DNA from: DAIDJM01 sp964250215
GTDB taxonomy: Bacteria; Pseudomonadota; Alphaproteobacteria; Acetobacterales; Acetobacteraceae
Length of the DNA: 13,614 bases
Direction of reading: 5' to 3'
NCBI GenBank assembly: GCA_964250215.1
Contig: CAXUEX010000075.1
Location: 1 to 13,614 of the forward strand
Shown: positions 1-7,115 of the stretch, in pieces
Layout of the letters: the number at the start of each line of letters is the position of its first letter
Numbering within the stretch: the first letter of the stretch is position 1
Made by a program: the position numbers and the translations under genes
Notes under the pieces: generated by a model
Databases searched by the model: none
Seen by the model: only the letters and a program-made list of their open reading frames with translations
What the model was told of the DNA's origin: nothing

Positions 1-1
1 G

Positions 2-214
2 GGCTGGCCCGGCTACGGCTGGGGTGGCTGGGGCGGCGGTCCCGCATTCGGCATCGCCTATGCCGCACCTGCCTATTATGGCGGCTACGGCTATCCGCCG
101 GCGCCTGCGGTGTATGCGCCCTCCACATACGCGAGGCCTATCTATTCGCACGTGGTGCACCACGTGCATCACGTCGCGTACCACAGTATCGGCTGCACCT
201 GCCGTCACAGCTGA
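2..214 (+). CDS. C-terminal fragment of a Gly/Tyr-rich, His-tailed protein (5' truncated by window edge)
   Basis: The frame is open from base 2 to the TGA at 212-214, giving 70 residues with no start inside the window. The first half is low-complexity Gly/Trp/Tyr/Pro/Ala (for example GWPGYGWGGWGGG). It ends in a tail rich in His and Val (HVVHHVHHVAYH) followed by Cys-Thr-Cys and a final His. Composition of this kind is common in small exported or envelope proteins of alphaproteobacteria, and the His/Cys tail could bind metal; both points are inference. I do not recognise a family. The neighbouring exporter gene ends convergently 19 bp away, with no obvious terminator hairpin between the two stops. 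The other reading frame over this stretch (24-248) has the Arg/Pro/Ser-rich look of a shadow. Confidence 0.6.
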   Translation, partial: GWPGYGWGGWGGGPAFGIAYAAPAYYGGYGYPPAPAVYAPSTYARPIYSHVVHHVHHVAYHSIGCTCRHS

Positions 215-233
215 ACGCATTCCTGCGCGGCCT

Positions 234-971
234 TCAGTGATCGCGTAGGAACAACCCGATCGTTAACACGAGGCCGATCGCGATCACCGCGAGCCGCAGC
301 GCACGTTCATTCACCCGCGGCATCGCCCAGGCGCCAACTTGTCCACCGGCCAACGCCCCGGCCCCCACCGCCAGCGCGGCGCGCCAATGCACATCGGGCG
401 ATAGCGCGAAGATCAGCACGGCCGAGGCGTTCATCACGCCAGCCAGCACGTTTTTCGTGGCGCCAGCCGCGTGCACCGGCAGTCCGGCCAGTGTCAGCGC
501 AGCCAGCATGAGAATGCCGATACCGCCGCCGAAATAGCCGCCATAGATTGCGATCGCGAATTGCGCGGCCCCCGCCCCGGCACGCGACAGCGTGGGCCCA
601 GCGGCTGGTCCGGGTCGCCGCAAGAAGCTGCCCCAGGCGAACACAGCCGTCGCGAACAGCACCAGAAACGGCACCAGCTTCGAGAAGAAGCTTTCCGGCG
701 TGGCCAGTAGCAGCACCGCCCCCACCGCGCCTCCGGCCAAGCTGAGCCCGGCAAGCGCCCGAAAGCTCAGCCCCTCCGCGCCCGAAACGGCGCGCCTGCC
801 GGCGAACCCAGTGGCGATCTGCCCCGGAAACAGCGCCACCGTGGAGGTCACGTTTGCGGCGCGAGAACCCATGCCGGCCAACAGCAACGCGGGAAACGTG
901 AGGAACGACCCGCCCCCCGCCAGTGCATTCTGCACACCGGCGAGGAAGCCAGCCAGGATAAGCGTGAGCAA
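234..971 (-). CDS. TSUP (TauE/SafE) family anion exporter
   Basis: A 245-residue, strongly hydrophobic integral membrane protein of the TSUP/TauE-SafE family (old DUF81). Members move sulfite, sulfoacetate, taurine-related or other organic anions across the inner membrane; the substrate here cannot be read from sequence. The family's internal repeat is visible as two glycine-rich motifs, AGGGSFLTFP (about residues 18-27) and YGGYFGGGIG (143-152), each starting a half of the protein, with a TKN motif at 172-174. Hydrophobic segments cover most of the chain, roughly 1-30, 68-90, 98-115, 135-165, 175-190, 196-215 and 226-243. Length is normal for the family. The start is TTG at 971, with GAGG at 979-982 seven bases upstream. 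It lies 46 bp behind the PQQ-propeller gene on the same strand, so cotranscription is likely. Confidence 0.85.
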   Translation of the reverse strand: MLTLILAGFLAGVQNALAGGGSFLTFPALLLAGMGSRAANVTSTVALFPGQIATGFAGRRAVSGAEGLSFRALAGLSLAGGAVGAVLLLATPESFFSKLVPFLVLFATAVFAWGSFLRRPGPAAGPTLSRAGAGAAQFAIAIYGGYFGGGIGILMLAALTLAGLPVHAAGATKNVLAGVMNASAVLIFALSPDVHWRAALAVGAGALAGGQVGAWAMPRVNERALRLAVIAIGLVLTIGLFLRDH

Positions 972-1017
972 CCGGGAACCTCGGTAAACCGCGATCCCCG
1001 ATGCCGTCCGGCGACGC

Positions 1018-2574
1018 TTACTTCAAGCCGAACGCCGTCAGCTCGTGCCTGCCGTTGCCGATATCCACGTAGCCTTCGCCCCAATACAGCCGTCCATCGA
1101 CGATCGCCGGCGCATCAATCGCCGCCGCGTGCGTACCGTATTTCCACAGCAGCGCGCCCGTCGCCGCATTCAGCGCGACGAAATTGCCGGCGGCGTCGGC
1201 GCCATACATCACGCCATTTGCCTCGCTCACCGCGCCCTCGGTGCGGGCCAGCGCCCCTGGCGGCGGGTTAATGGTGCGACCGGTCTGCTTGGCCGGCTTG
1301 GGCTGTTTGGCCGTGGTGGCGGTCTGCCAAAGAATCTGGCCTGTGCCGGCGTCGAGCGCCGACCAAAAGCCACCATTCGTAATCTTCTGGCTGCCCACCA
1401 AGCCGCTCCAGACATAGGCGGAGTTTGACGCCGGAACGAACACCCGCGTGGCGTCCACCGCCGAGCCCCATTCGACGCCGCCGCGCGTGCCGCCGGGATT
1501 CACCTGCGTTCCCCAGACCGTTGCGCCTGTGTCGCGGTCGAACACCCAATACACGCCGCTCTTCTGGCCGGCGCCCACCACCGCGTGCGACGTGCCGGGA
1601 AGCTGGAAAAGGTTCGGGCCGGAGCCAAAATCGTAATCGCGGCCCGTGGGCTGCGGACAAGGTGTGCCGGGCGGCTTCTTGCTGGGTATGCAGGAGACCG
1701 TCCACGTATCGGCGTCGGTCAGCCGACGCGTCCAGATCGGCGTGCCTTTTCCGAGGTCGAGCGCCAGGATGCTGTCGATGTGGTCGGTCGCTGGCAGACA
1801 GCGATCGAGCTGCTGGCCGTTCCGCGCCTGCGCCTGGCACTGCGCCACGGCAGCCGGCACGCTGTAATTGTCGCCCGTGCCAGCGTACACCGCGTGGCGA
1901 GATGGATCGACCGCGAGATTGCTACCCCACACAGCGCCGCCGGTGAAGCCCTGCGGCACCGTGGTGAACTGCCACTGCACCGCCCCGGTCGCGAGATCGA
2001 GCGCCACCACCGAACCCCGGAAATCCGGCACGAAGCCCTTCACTGTGGCCGCAAGCTCCTCCTGCATCGAGGAGACGCCGACGACCACCTGGCTGCCGAC
2101 GATCACCGGCGAGCTCGTAATGAAGGCACCTCGCGAGCGATCGAGCCGCGTTGCCCAGAGTTTGGCGCCGCTCGACTTGTCGAGCGCATAGAGCGTGGCC
2201 GAGGCCTGATTGCCGATCACGATCTGGCTGGGCCCAACCGCCGGGCTGGTGCGCGCAACGGATTTCGGATCGCCGCTGATCGCGGATAGCAGAATGTGCC
2301 ACGCGGGCTTGCCGGTCGCAGCATCCACCCGCCACACTGAGCCGCCGTTATCGACCGCGTAGAGCGCGCCATTCTCGACCGTCGGCGTAGCCGGCATGTC
2401 ACCCGTCGTTTCCAGTGTCCATACCGGTTTCAGCCCTGCCACGTTGCTGGGGCCGAGCACGTGCTCGACAGAACTGGTTCGGGTGTTGCCGGCGCCATTG
2501 CCGGCGCTCGGCCAGCTTGCCTGGGCCAGGGCGGCACTGGGTGTGAACATGAGGGCGGCAAGAATAGGACGCAT
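1018..2574 (-). CDS. Exported PQQ-type beta-propeller protein (polyvinyl-alcohol-dehydrogenase-like)
   Basis: A 518-residue protein with a Sec signal peptide (residues 1-19, ending ALAQ-A), so it is predicted to be periplasmic. The body is a chain of quinoprotein propeller blades with AxDxxTGxxxW-type motifs, for example near 71-93, 128-140, 189-203 and 269-285. Motifs such as GTGDNYS (232-238) and SGVYWVFDRDTG resemble the PQQ domain of polyvinyl alcohol dehydrogenases. Those enzymes oxidise alcohols and often carry a cytochrome c domain; this one has no CxxCH anywhere, so any electron acceptor must be a separate protein. Real PQQ binding is inferred, since some propellers of this type bind no cofactor. 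The start is ATG 2574, because GAGGAG lies six bases upstream and the signal peptide begins there; the in-frame TTG/GTG-type extension to 2658 would bury the signal. The exporter gene follows 46 bp downstream. Confidence 0.8.
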   Translation of the reverse strand: MRPILAALMFTPSAALAQASWPSAGNGAGNTRTSSVEHVLGPSNVAGLKPVWTLETTGDMPATPTVENGALYAVDNGGSVWRVDAATGKPAWHILLSAISGDPKSVARTSPAVGPSQIVIGNQASATLYALDKSSGAKLWATRLDRSRGAFITSSPVIVGSQVVVGVSSMQEELAATVKGFVPDFRGSVVALDLATGAVQWQFTTVPQGFTGGAVWGSNLAVDPSRHAVYAGTGDNYSVPAAVAQCQAQARNGQQLDRCLPATDHIDSILALDLGKGTPIWTRRLTDADTWTVSCIPSKKPPGTPCPQPTGRDYDFGSGPNLFQLPGTSHAVVGAGQKSGVYWVFDRDTGATVWGTQVNPGGTRGGVEWGSAVDATRVFVPASNSAYVWSGLVGSQKITNGGFWSALDAGTGQILWQTATTAKQPKPAKQTGRTINPPPGALARTEGAVSEANGVMYGADAAGNFVALNAATGALLWKYGTHAAAIDAPAIVDGRLYWGEGYVDIGNGRHELTAFGLK

Positions 2575-2580
2575 CGCGGT

Positions 2581-2586
2581 CTCCTC
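2581..2586 (-). promoter_or_regulatory. Strong ribosome binding site of the PQQ-propeller gene
   Basis: GAGGAG on the minus strand, six bases before ATG 2574. It decides the start in favour of the Met that opens the signal peptide over the longer open frame reaching 2658. The 95 bp between this gene and apaG shows no clear terminator or promoter that I can defend. Confidence 0.7.
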
Positions 2587-2669
2587 GGGGGCGTTGCGAC
2601 GCTCCAAGGTTCCGCCTCGATACAGGTTCACTTCACGCTTGCGCGTCCCGACTGCCACGGATTGCGCGG

Positions 2670-3077
2670 TTAGTGGCGGCGTGGATCGGCGTGCGGGCTG
2701 TCCAGGCTGAAGGCGGGGATGGCCACATCGAAGGCCTCGCCCGAACTGGTCGCCAGCATGTGATAGGTGCCGACCATGAAGCCGGACGGCTGCGGCAGCG
2801 GCGTGCCGGAGGTGTATTCGAAGGCCTCGCCTGGTTCCAATACAGGCTGCTCGCCAACCACGCCTTCCCCGTGCACACGCTTGGTATGGCCGGTGGCATC
2901 GGTGATGTGCCAGGTGCGGCGCAGCAACTGCACAGTCTCGCGGCCGTGATTCTCGATAGCGACGCGATAGGCCCAGACGTAGCGGCCCTCGTCCGGGTCG
3001 GACTGGTCGTCGAGGTAAACGGCGCGCACGCGTACCCGGATGCGGCGCGTGGTGGCCTCGTATTCCGGCGGCTCCAC
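2670..3077 (-). CDS. apaG: ApaG family protein (Co2+/Mg2+ efflux-associated)
   Basis: ApaG is a small all-beta protein (a fibronectin type III-like fold) linked genetically to cobalt and magnesium resistance in enterobacteria; its biochemical role is not settled. The family pattern is clear: VRVRAVYLDDQSDP, then a long run matching the ApaG core with WAYRVAIENHG, LLRRTWHITDATG, VHGEGVVGEQP, FEYTSGTPL and GFMVGTYHM. I place the start at GTG 3077, giving 135 residues, close to the usual 125-130. GGAG at 3085-3088 sits seven bases before this GTG and overlaps the end of metZ. The longer ATG start at 3140 would overlap metZ by 59 bp and add 21 residues with no family counterpart. Only four bases separate the metZ stop from this start, so translation is probably coupled to metZ. 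Confidence 0.9.
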   Translation of the reverse strand: MEPPEYEATTRRIRVRVRAVYLDDQSDPDEGRYVWAYRVAIENHGRETVQLLRRTWHITDATGHTKRVHGEGVVGEQPVLEPGEAFEYTSGTPLPQPSGFMVGTYHMLATSSGEAFDVAIPAFSLDSPHADPRRH

Positions 3078-3081
3078 TGCC

Positions 3082-4278
3082 TTACTCCGCAGCTTGCCGG
3101 GATATTGCGGCGGCGGCCAGCGCACGATCGAGGTCGGCAATCAGGTCGCGCAAATCCTCGAGCCCGACCGAGAGCCGCACCACACCATCGGTAATGCCGA
3201 GACGGGCGCGCTCCTCGCCGCCAATGCGCATGTGCGTGGTGGTGGCCGGGTGCGTCACCATCGAACGGGCGTCGCCAAGATTGTTGGAGATCACGATCAG
3301 CCGCAGCGCATCGAGAAAGCGGAAGGCGGCTGGCTTGCCGCCCGGCAGCTCGAACGCCACGAGCGTGCCGCCAGCCGACATCTGGCGCATGGCCAGCGCA
3401 TGTTGCGGGTGATCGGCGCGGGCCGGATACCAAACCCGCGCTACTGCGGTGTGGGCTGCCAGAAAGTCGGCAATCGCAGTGGCCCGGGCGCAGGCCGCCT
3501 CCAAGCGCACGGCCAGGGTCTCCAGCCCCTTTAGCAGAATCCAGGCGTTGAACGGCGAAAGGCTCGGGCCGGTGTTGCGCACGAAGGGCTGCAGCACGTC
3601 TTCGATCCAAGCCCGCCGGCCGAGCACCGCGCCGCCCAGCACGCGGCCCTGGCCATCGATATGCTTGGTCGCGGAATACACCACCACGTCGGCGCCGAAT
3701 TGCAGCGGCCGCTGCAGCAGCGGCGTGGCGAACACGTTGTCCACCACCACGATCGCACCGGCCGCGTGCGCCAGCTCGGCGACCGCGGCCAGATCGACGA
3801 TTTCCAGCATCGGGTTGGAAGGCGTTTCCAGCAGCACAAGTTGCGCCGGACGGGAGAGCGCTGTGCGCCAGCCGACGAGATCCCCGGCATCCACGAAATC
3901 CGTCGCAATGCCGTAGCGCGGCAGCAGCGTCGACACGATCCAATGGCAGGAGCCGAACAGCGCCCGACTGGCGACCACGCGATCGCCGCTGCGCAGTTGA
4001 CCGAGCAGCGCCGCATGCACGGCCGCCATGCCGGTGGCCGTGGCGCGGCAATCCTCGGCGCCCTCCAATTGCGCCATGCGGCGCTCGAACGCCGTCACCG
4101 TGGGATTGGCGAAACGCGTGTACTGGTAGTGGCGCTCGGTGCCGGTGAAGGTGGCCTCGGCCTGCGCCGCGCTGTCGTAGACGAAGCCGGAGGTGGGGAA
4201 GATCGCCTCGCTCGTCTCGCCATAGGGCGTGCGCTCGATGCCGGCGTGGATCAGCTCTGTCGCGGGGTGAAGAGACAA
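3082..4278 (-). CDS. metZ: O-succinylhomoserine sulfhydrylase, PLP-dependent
   Basis: A cytoplasmic Cys/Met-metabolism PLP enzyme that makes homocysteine from O-succinylhomoserine and sulfide for methionine synthesis. From TTG 4278 it is 398 residues, the normal MetZ length. Visible signatures are ATELIHAG at the N-terminus, YTRFANPT (phosphate binding), ETPSNPMLEIVD, the VDNVFATP loop with the cofactor Asp, and SATKHIDGQGR with the Schiff-base Lys at about residue 205. The HIDGQGR form favours sulfhydrylase over cystathionine gamma-synthase. I chose TTG 4278 because GAAGG lies eight bases upstream and homologues begin a few residues before ATxLIHxG. The alternative ATG 4323 (413 residues) has no properly spaced ribosome site and lies inside the tRNA-Gly promoter, and the open frame to 4380 runs into the tRNA. 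The gene is followed by apaG with a four-base gap. Confidence 0.9.
   Translation of the reverse strand: MSLHPATELIHAGIERTPYGETSEAIFPTSGFVYDSAAQAEATFTGTERHYQYTRFANPTVTAFERRMAQLEGAEDCRATATGMAAVHAALLGQLRSGDRVVASRALFGSCHWIVSTLLPRYGIATDFVDAGDLVGWRTALSRPAQLVLLETPSNPMLEIVDLAAVAELAHAAGAIVVVDNVFATPLLQRPLQFGADVVVYSATKHIDGQGRVLGGAVLGRRAWIEDVLQPFVRNTGPSLSPFNAWILLKGLETLAVRLEAACARATAIADFLAAHTAVARVWYPARADHPQHALAMRQMSAGGTLVAFELPGGKPAAFRFLDALRLIVISNNLGDARSMVTHPATTTHMRIGGEERARLGITDGVVRLSVGLEDLRDLIADLDRALAAAAISRQAAE
3085..3088 (-). promoter_or_regulatory. apaG ribosome binding site inside the metZ end
   Basis: GGAG on the minus strand, formed by the last sense codons of metZ (the TAA at 3082-3084 follows directly), seven bases before GTG 3077. 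It supports the short apaG start and coupling between metZ termination and apaG initiation. Confidence 0.55.
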
Positions 4279-4286
4279 GGGAATTG

Positions 4287-4291
4287 CCTTC
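4287..4291 (-). promoter_or_regulatory. metZ ribosome binding site supporting the TTG start
   Basis: GAAGG on the minus strand, eight bases before TTG 4278. The upstream ATG at 4323 has only AAGG touching the start codon, which is too close to work as a Shine-Dalgarno site. Confidence 0.55.
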
Positions 4292-4303
4292 TGCGGCCGA
4301 GAA

Positions 4304-4332
4304 TTGCCCGATGCGGGGGCCATCCTTATACT
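4304..4332 (+). promoter_or_regulatory. Predicted sigma70-type promoter of tRNA-Gly
   Basis: TTGCCC at 4304-4309 and TATACT at 4327-4332 are separated by exactly 17 bp, matching four of six and five of six consensus bases. Transcription would start near 4339, about five bases before the mature tRNA 5' end. The same AT-rich block read on the minus strand gives TATAAG (4330 to 4325), a possible -10 for metZ, although I see no good minus-strand -35. Confidence 0.55.
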
Positions 4333-4343
4333 CGCCGCCGGTT

Positions 4344-4414
4344 GCGGGTGTAGTTCAATGGTAGAACGGCAGCTTCCCAAGCTGCATACGAGGGTTCGAT
4401 TCCCTTCACCCGCT
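4344..4414 (+). tRNA. tRNA-Gly (anticodon CCC)
   Basis: A full cloverleaf can be folded by eye. The acceptor stem GCGGGTG (4344-4350) pairs with CACCCGC (4407-4413), with discriminator T at 4414. The D-arm contains TAGTTCAATGGTAGAAC. The anticodon stem GCAGC/GCTGC (4369-4373, 4381-4385) encloses loop TTCCCAA, with anticodon CCC at 4376-4378. The T-arm GAGGG-TTCGATT-CCCTT follows. The mature CCA end is not encoded (the next bases are CCG), so it must be added by the nucleotidyltransferase. The tRNA reads GGG glycine codons. It is divergent from metZ and convergent with the glycosyltransferase gene, whose stop is 19 bp downstream. Confidence 0.95.
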
Positions 4415-4433
4415 CCGGATTGGTCGCCGGTAT

Positions 4434-5957
4434 TCAGCCGTCGGTCGTCGGCCGGGCAGGGCGAAGCGTCTCCAGCAGAGCGTCCCAGGATTCGCGGATG
4501 GTGTCCGGGCGGAAGCGCGCCAGCACGGGTTCGGCGCGGCTGCGCAGCGTGTGCACCAGCGGTGCGGAATCGGCACCGGTAAGCCGCTCGATGCCATGCG
4601 CAATGCTCTCGGCATCATAGGGATCGGCGTAGATCGCCGCGTCGCCGAAAATCCATCGGAAAACCGGGATGTCCGACACCACGCAAGGCGCGCCTGCCTG
4701 CATGGCCTCGAGCGGCGAATAGCCGAACCCTTCGTTGAAGGACGGAAATGCAAAACAGGAAGCGCCCCGCATCAAGGCTTGCAGTTCTTCAGGCGGTACG
4801 TTCTGCAAGTGCAGTATCCGGCCGGTGGCAAGGCCCGCGCGCATCTCGCCCAACGCCATCTCTTCGCGCCAACCGCTGCTGCCCACGATCACCAGCCGCA
4901 GCGATGGATCGCCGCGGGCCACGACGCGCTCGAATGCCCGGACGAGGCCGGGGAAATTCTTGCGCGGCTCCAACGTGGAAACCGAGAGCACATATCGCAC
5001 ACCCGGCTCTGGCGGGTTCCAGCCGGCCGGCGGCGCCTCCGCGCCTAGCGCGCGAAATTTGGCGTAGCGGGCCGCCACCAGCGCCGGTTCGACGCCAGCG
5101 CTGGGCGGCAAACGCGGCGCCAATGCGCAGGGAATTACCACCGCGCGCTCAGCCCGCGTGGGATCGTGATGGCCGAGCTGATCGCGGCTTTGCGGGGAAT
5201 TGCAAACGAAGATCGCATCCGGCGCGCAACGCCGCACCAGGCGCGAATGCGCCATGCCGATCTTCCAGCCCATGACGGTATCGGTGTCGGTCACCGGAAC
5301 CGCGTCGTGAAAGCGCACGATCTGGCGCACGCCCGGGGGCAGCCGCACCGGGCGTGGCATGCAGAACAGCACGGCATCGAAATTTTGCACCGCCAGCCGC
5401 TTCGGTAGGCCAAACGAAAGATGCCCGACGCGATCGATAATCGAACTTACCGAAAGGTCGGTGGCGAAATACGCCTGCTGCCGCATCAAAGCCCGAAAAT
5501 CCGGTGCGAGTGTCTTGGCGAACAGCACGCGCCATAGCGCGTCGAGCTGACCGGGATCGGCCACCGGCACCATCTGGTGTGTGCCGCGCGCGATCTGCCG
5601 CACCAGTTGCAGCGATTGCAGCGCCGAGAGCGGGAAGGGACGCCGTGGCGGCGTTTTCCAGTTGCGCTCCATGCAGTGCAGAACGGCCGCCGTCAGCGCG
5701 GCTTCGTCCGGCCGGCCCGGACGCACGCGCGGCAGGTCATGCCGGCAAGTAGGCATCAGCAGGCCGGCCAACTGCACATGATCCAGCCCCGCCAGCATGG
5801 CAAAGATCAGCCGCAGATCCTGCGCCACCCCCACATAAGCGTCGGCCGCGTGTGACAGATCGACGAGCACCCGCGCCCGCTTCGCGCGCGGCATCGACGC
5901 CGGCGGCATCGCCACTCGCTCGGGCCGCACGAACACGGCGGATTCACGCGCCAGCAT
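4434..5957 (-). CDS. Glycosyltransferase, GT4 family (GT-B fold)
   Basis: A 507-residue cytoplasmic or membrane-associated glycosyltransferase. The C-terminal half is a typical GT4 (group 1) nucleotide-sugar-binding domain: VSTLEPRKNF (about 327-336), LRLVIVGSSGW (354-364), and the E-x7-E region FNEGFGYSPLEAMQAGAPCVVSD (about 407-429), which contacts the donor. The N-terminal acceptor domain (about 30-300) is poorly conserved, and donor and acceptor cannot be named; polysaccharide or LPS decoration is the usual role. I use ATG 5957. ATG 5909 is also possible, since a weak GAG precedes it, and the TTG at 5993 has no ribosome site. The gene follows PPSR on the same strand after 64 bp. It stands where Caulobacter and Rickettsia keep other origin-proximal genes, so it may be a lineage-specific insertion. 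Confidence 0.85.
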   Translation of the reverse strand: MLARESAVFVRPERVAMPPASMPRAKRARVLVDLSHAADAYVGVAQDLRLIFAMLAGLDHVQLAGLLMPTCRHDLPRVRPGRPDEAALTAAVLHCMERNWKTPPRRPFPLSALQSLQLVRQIARGTHQMVPVADPGQLDALWRVLFAKTLAPDFRALMRQQAYFATDLSVSSIIDRVGHLSFGLPKRLAVQNFDAVLFCMPRPVRLPPGVRQIVRFHDAVPVTDTDTVMGWKIGMAHSRLVRRCAPDAIFVCNSPQSRDQLGHHDPTRAERAVVIPCALAPRLPPSAGVEPALVAARYAKFRALGAEAPPAGWNPPEPGVRYVLSVSTLEPRKNFPGLVRAFERVVARGDPSLRLVIVGSSGWREEMALGEMRAGLATGRILHLQNVPPEELQALMRGASCFAFPSFNEGFGYSPLEAMQAGAPCVVSDIPVFRWIFGDAAIYADPYDAESIAHGIERLTGADSAPLVHTLRSRAEPVLARFRPDTIRESWDALLETLRPARPTTDG

Positions 5958-6021
5958 AACTCGACACTGCCCAGTGTGGCCGGCCGAACACAAGCGGCGT
6001 TCACGCGGTTATGACGGAAGA

Positions 6022-6888
6022 TCAGCCGGCCTGCGCGGGGAGGCGCTGCCGCCGCTGCTGCCACGCTTCCATCAGCTGCAGCACGGTCGCGGCCGTCTCC
6101 TCGATGGAGCGGCGGGTCACGTTGATCACCGGCCAGCCACGCTGGGTGCAGAGCCGGCGGGCCCAGAGCAGCTCCGCCTTCACGGCCTCCAGATCGACAT
6201 ACTCGCCCTTTTCCTGGCGCAGCACGCCCGCCGCATGGCCCTGCGCAATCAGCTTGAGCCGGTGGCGCCGGATTTCGATCAGCGATTCCGCATCCAGCGT
6301 CAGCCCCACCACCGGGCAATGCGGCGTCTCGAGCCCCGGAGGATCGGGCAAACCCGGCACCAGCGGCACGTTGGCTGCCTTGATGCCGCGATTGGCGAGA
6401 TAGAAGCTGGTGGGCGTCTTCGAACTGCGCGAGACACCAACCAGGATCACGTCGGACTCCATAATGCCGGCCTGCGCTTGCCCATCGTCATGCGCGAGCA
6501 CGAAGTGGATCGCATCGATGCGGCGGAAATAGTCGGCATCGAGCTTATATTGCCGGCCAGGCCTCGCCGCCGCCTGCTCGCCGAGCTGATCCTGCAGTAG
6601 CGCCATCACTGGATCGAGCACGTTGACCACCGGCAGGCCGAGCCGCTGGCACGTCTCCTCCAGGTCGTGCCGCAGCCCCCGGTCCACGACCGTGGACAGA
6701 ACCGGGCCCGGATCGGCTTCGATCCCCTCCAGCACGCGATGCAACTGGAAGCGCGTCCGGATCAGGCTCCAGCGGTGATACACCACCCGCACTTCCTCGA
6801 ATTGCGCCACGGTGGCGCGAACGATCGAATTCAGGGTCTCGCCCGTGGCATCGGATACGAGGTGCAGGTTGATCCGGGCGGCGGTCAT
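6022..6888 (-). CDS. PPSR family bifunctional kinase/phosphotransferase (formerly DUF299)
   Basis: Members of this family reversibly phosphorylate a Thr of PEP synthase or pyruvate phosphate dikinase, using ADP as phosphate donor for inactivation and orthophosphate for reactivation; they act in the cytoplasm. From ATG 6888 the product is 288 residues, close to the usual 270-280. It opens with INLHLVSDATGETL, contains NVLDPVMALLQ (about 89-99) and LAHDDG (131-136), and has the nucleotide-binding loop LVGVSRSSKTPTSFYLAN (about 149-166). Which target enzyme it controls cannot be told here. The start is set by family alignment; no Shine-Dalgarno is visible before ATG 6888, so leaderless or weak initiation is possible. 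An upstream extension to 6969 would run into the proposed origin. The gene is divergent from hemE, the arrangement that flanks the origin in Caulobacter. Confidence 0.9.
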   Translation of the reverse strand: MTAARINLHLVSDATGETLNSIVRATVAQFEEVRVVYHRWSLIRTRFQLHRVLEGIEADPGPVLSTVVDRGLRHDLEETCQRLGLPVVNVLDPVMALLQDQLGEQAAARPGRQYKLDADYFRRIDAIHFVLAHDDGQAQAGIMESDVILVGVSRSSKTPTSFYLANRGIKAANVPLVPGLPDPPGLETPHCPVVGLTLDAESLIEIRRHRLKLIAQGHAAGVLRQEKGEYVDLEAVKAELLWARRLCTQRGWPVINVTRRSIEETAATVLQLMEAWQQRRQRLPAQAG

Positions 6889-6953
6889 GCAAAGCGAGGA
6901 TAGCGTGGATGACAGGGCAATCCAGGACTGATTGCGCGAAGCCGGCCTAAAGA

Positions 6954-6962
6954 CGGGGATAA
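6954..6962 (-). promoter_or_regulatory. Candidate DnaA box
   Basis: TTATCCCCG on the minus strand, matching the consensus TTATCCACA at seven of nine positions including the full TTATCC core. It is the only site in the gap with that exact core. Confidence 0.35.
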
Positions 6963-6986
6963 ACGGCACACGCGCTGCTGAAGGGA

Positions 6987-7033
6987 GAAAATTCCATTGT
7001 CCGCGCCGAAATTAGGGACAGGTCGGAAAATCC
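6987..7033. promoter_or_regulatory. AT-rich repeat block, candidate DNA unwinding element
   Basis: Three similar AT-rich words, GAAAATTCC (6987-6995), GAAATTAGG (7008-7016) and GAAAATCC (7026-7033), are spaced about two helical turns apart in otherwise GC-rich DNA and lie beside the DnaA-like sites. The arrangement fits an unwinding region, but the words are short and the block is only moderately AT-rich. Confidence 0.3.
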
Positions 7034-7115
7034 AAGCAGAAGCAGTACTCTGGACAGCGCGGCGAATGTGGACAGATATCTGGCGGATGGCGGACAGGCG
7101 GGTACCCCACTGTCC
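7016..7115. repeat. Cluster of GGACAG/CTGTCC hexamers
   Basis: GGACAG occurs at 7016-7021, 7052-7057, 7070-7075 and 7092-7097, and its reverse complement at 7110-7115. A sixth partial copy, TGTCC, lies at 6998-7002. Start spacings are 36, 18, 22 and 18 bp. Chance would give well under one copy of a six-base word in 100 bp. Two copies extend to the identical nine-mer CTGTCCACA and a third to CTGTCCAGA (7049-7057, minus strand), so they may be lineage-specific DnaA boxes or sites for another origin-binding regulator. Confidence 0.6.
7067..7075 (-). promoter_or_regulatory. Candidate DnaA box, left member of inverted pair
   Basis: CTGTCCACA on the minus strand, seven of nine against TTATCCACA. 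It is identical to the plus-strand site at 7110-7118, with 43 bp between equivalent ends. Confidence 0.4.

Noticed and set aside
2633..4051. 472-codon minus-strand frame over metZ and apaG
   Set aside because: Low-complexity Arg/Ala/Gly product that is out of frame with two clear family members, metZ and apaG, on the same strand.
4279..4343. SAM-II or other SAM riboswitch in front of metZ
   Set aside because: Such riboswitches are common before alphaproteobacterial met genes, but I cannot see the conserved pseudoknot sequence, and the leader is only about 40 bases if transcription starts near 4318.
4279..4380. N-terminal extension of metZ into and across the tRNA promoter and tRNA
   Set aside because: It would make coding sequence overlap the tRNA, has no family counterpart, and lacks a spaced ribosome site.
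4415..4433. Terminator between tRNA-Gly and the convergent glycosyltransferase
   Set aside because: The 19-bp gap has no stable hairpin followed by T residues.
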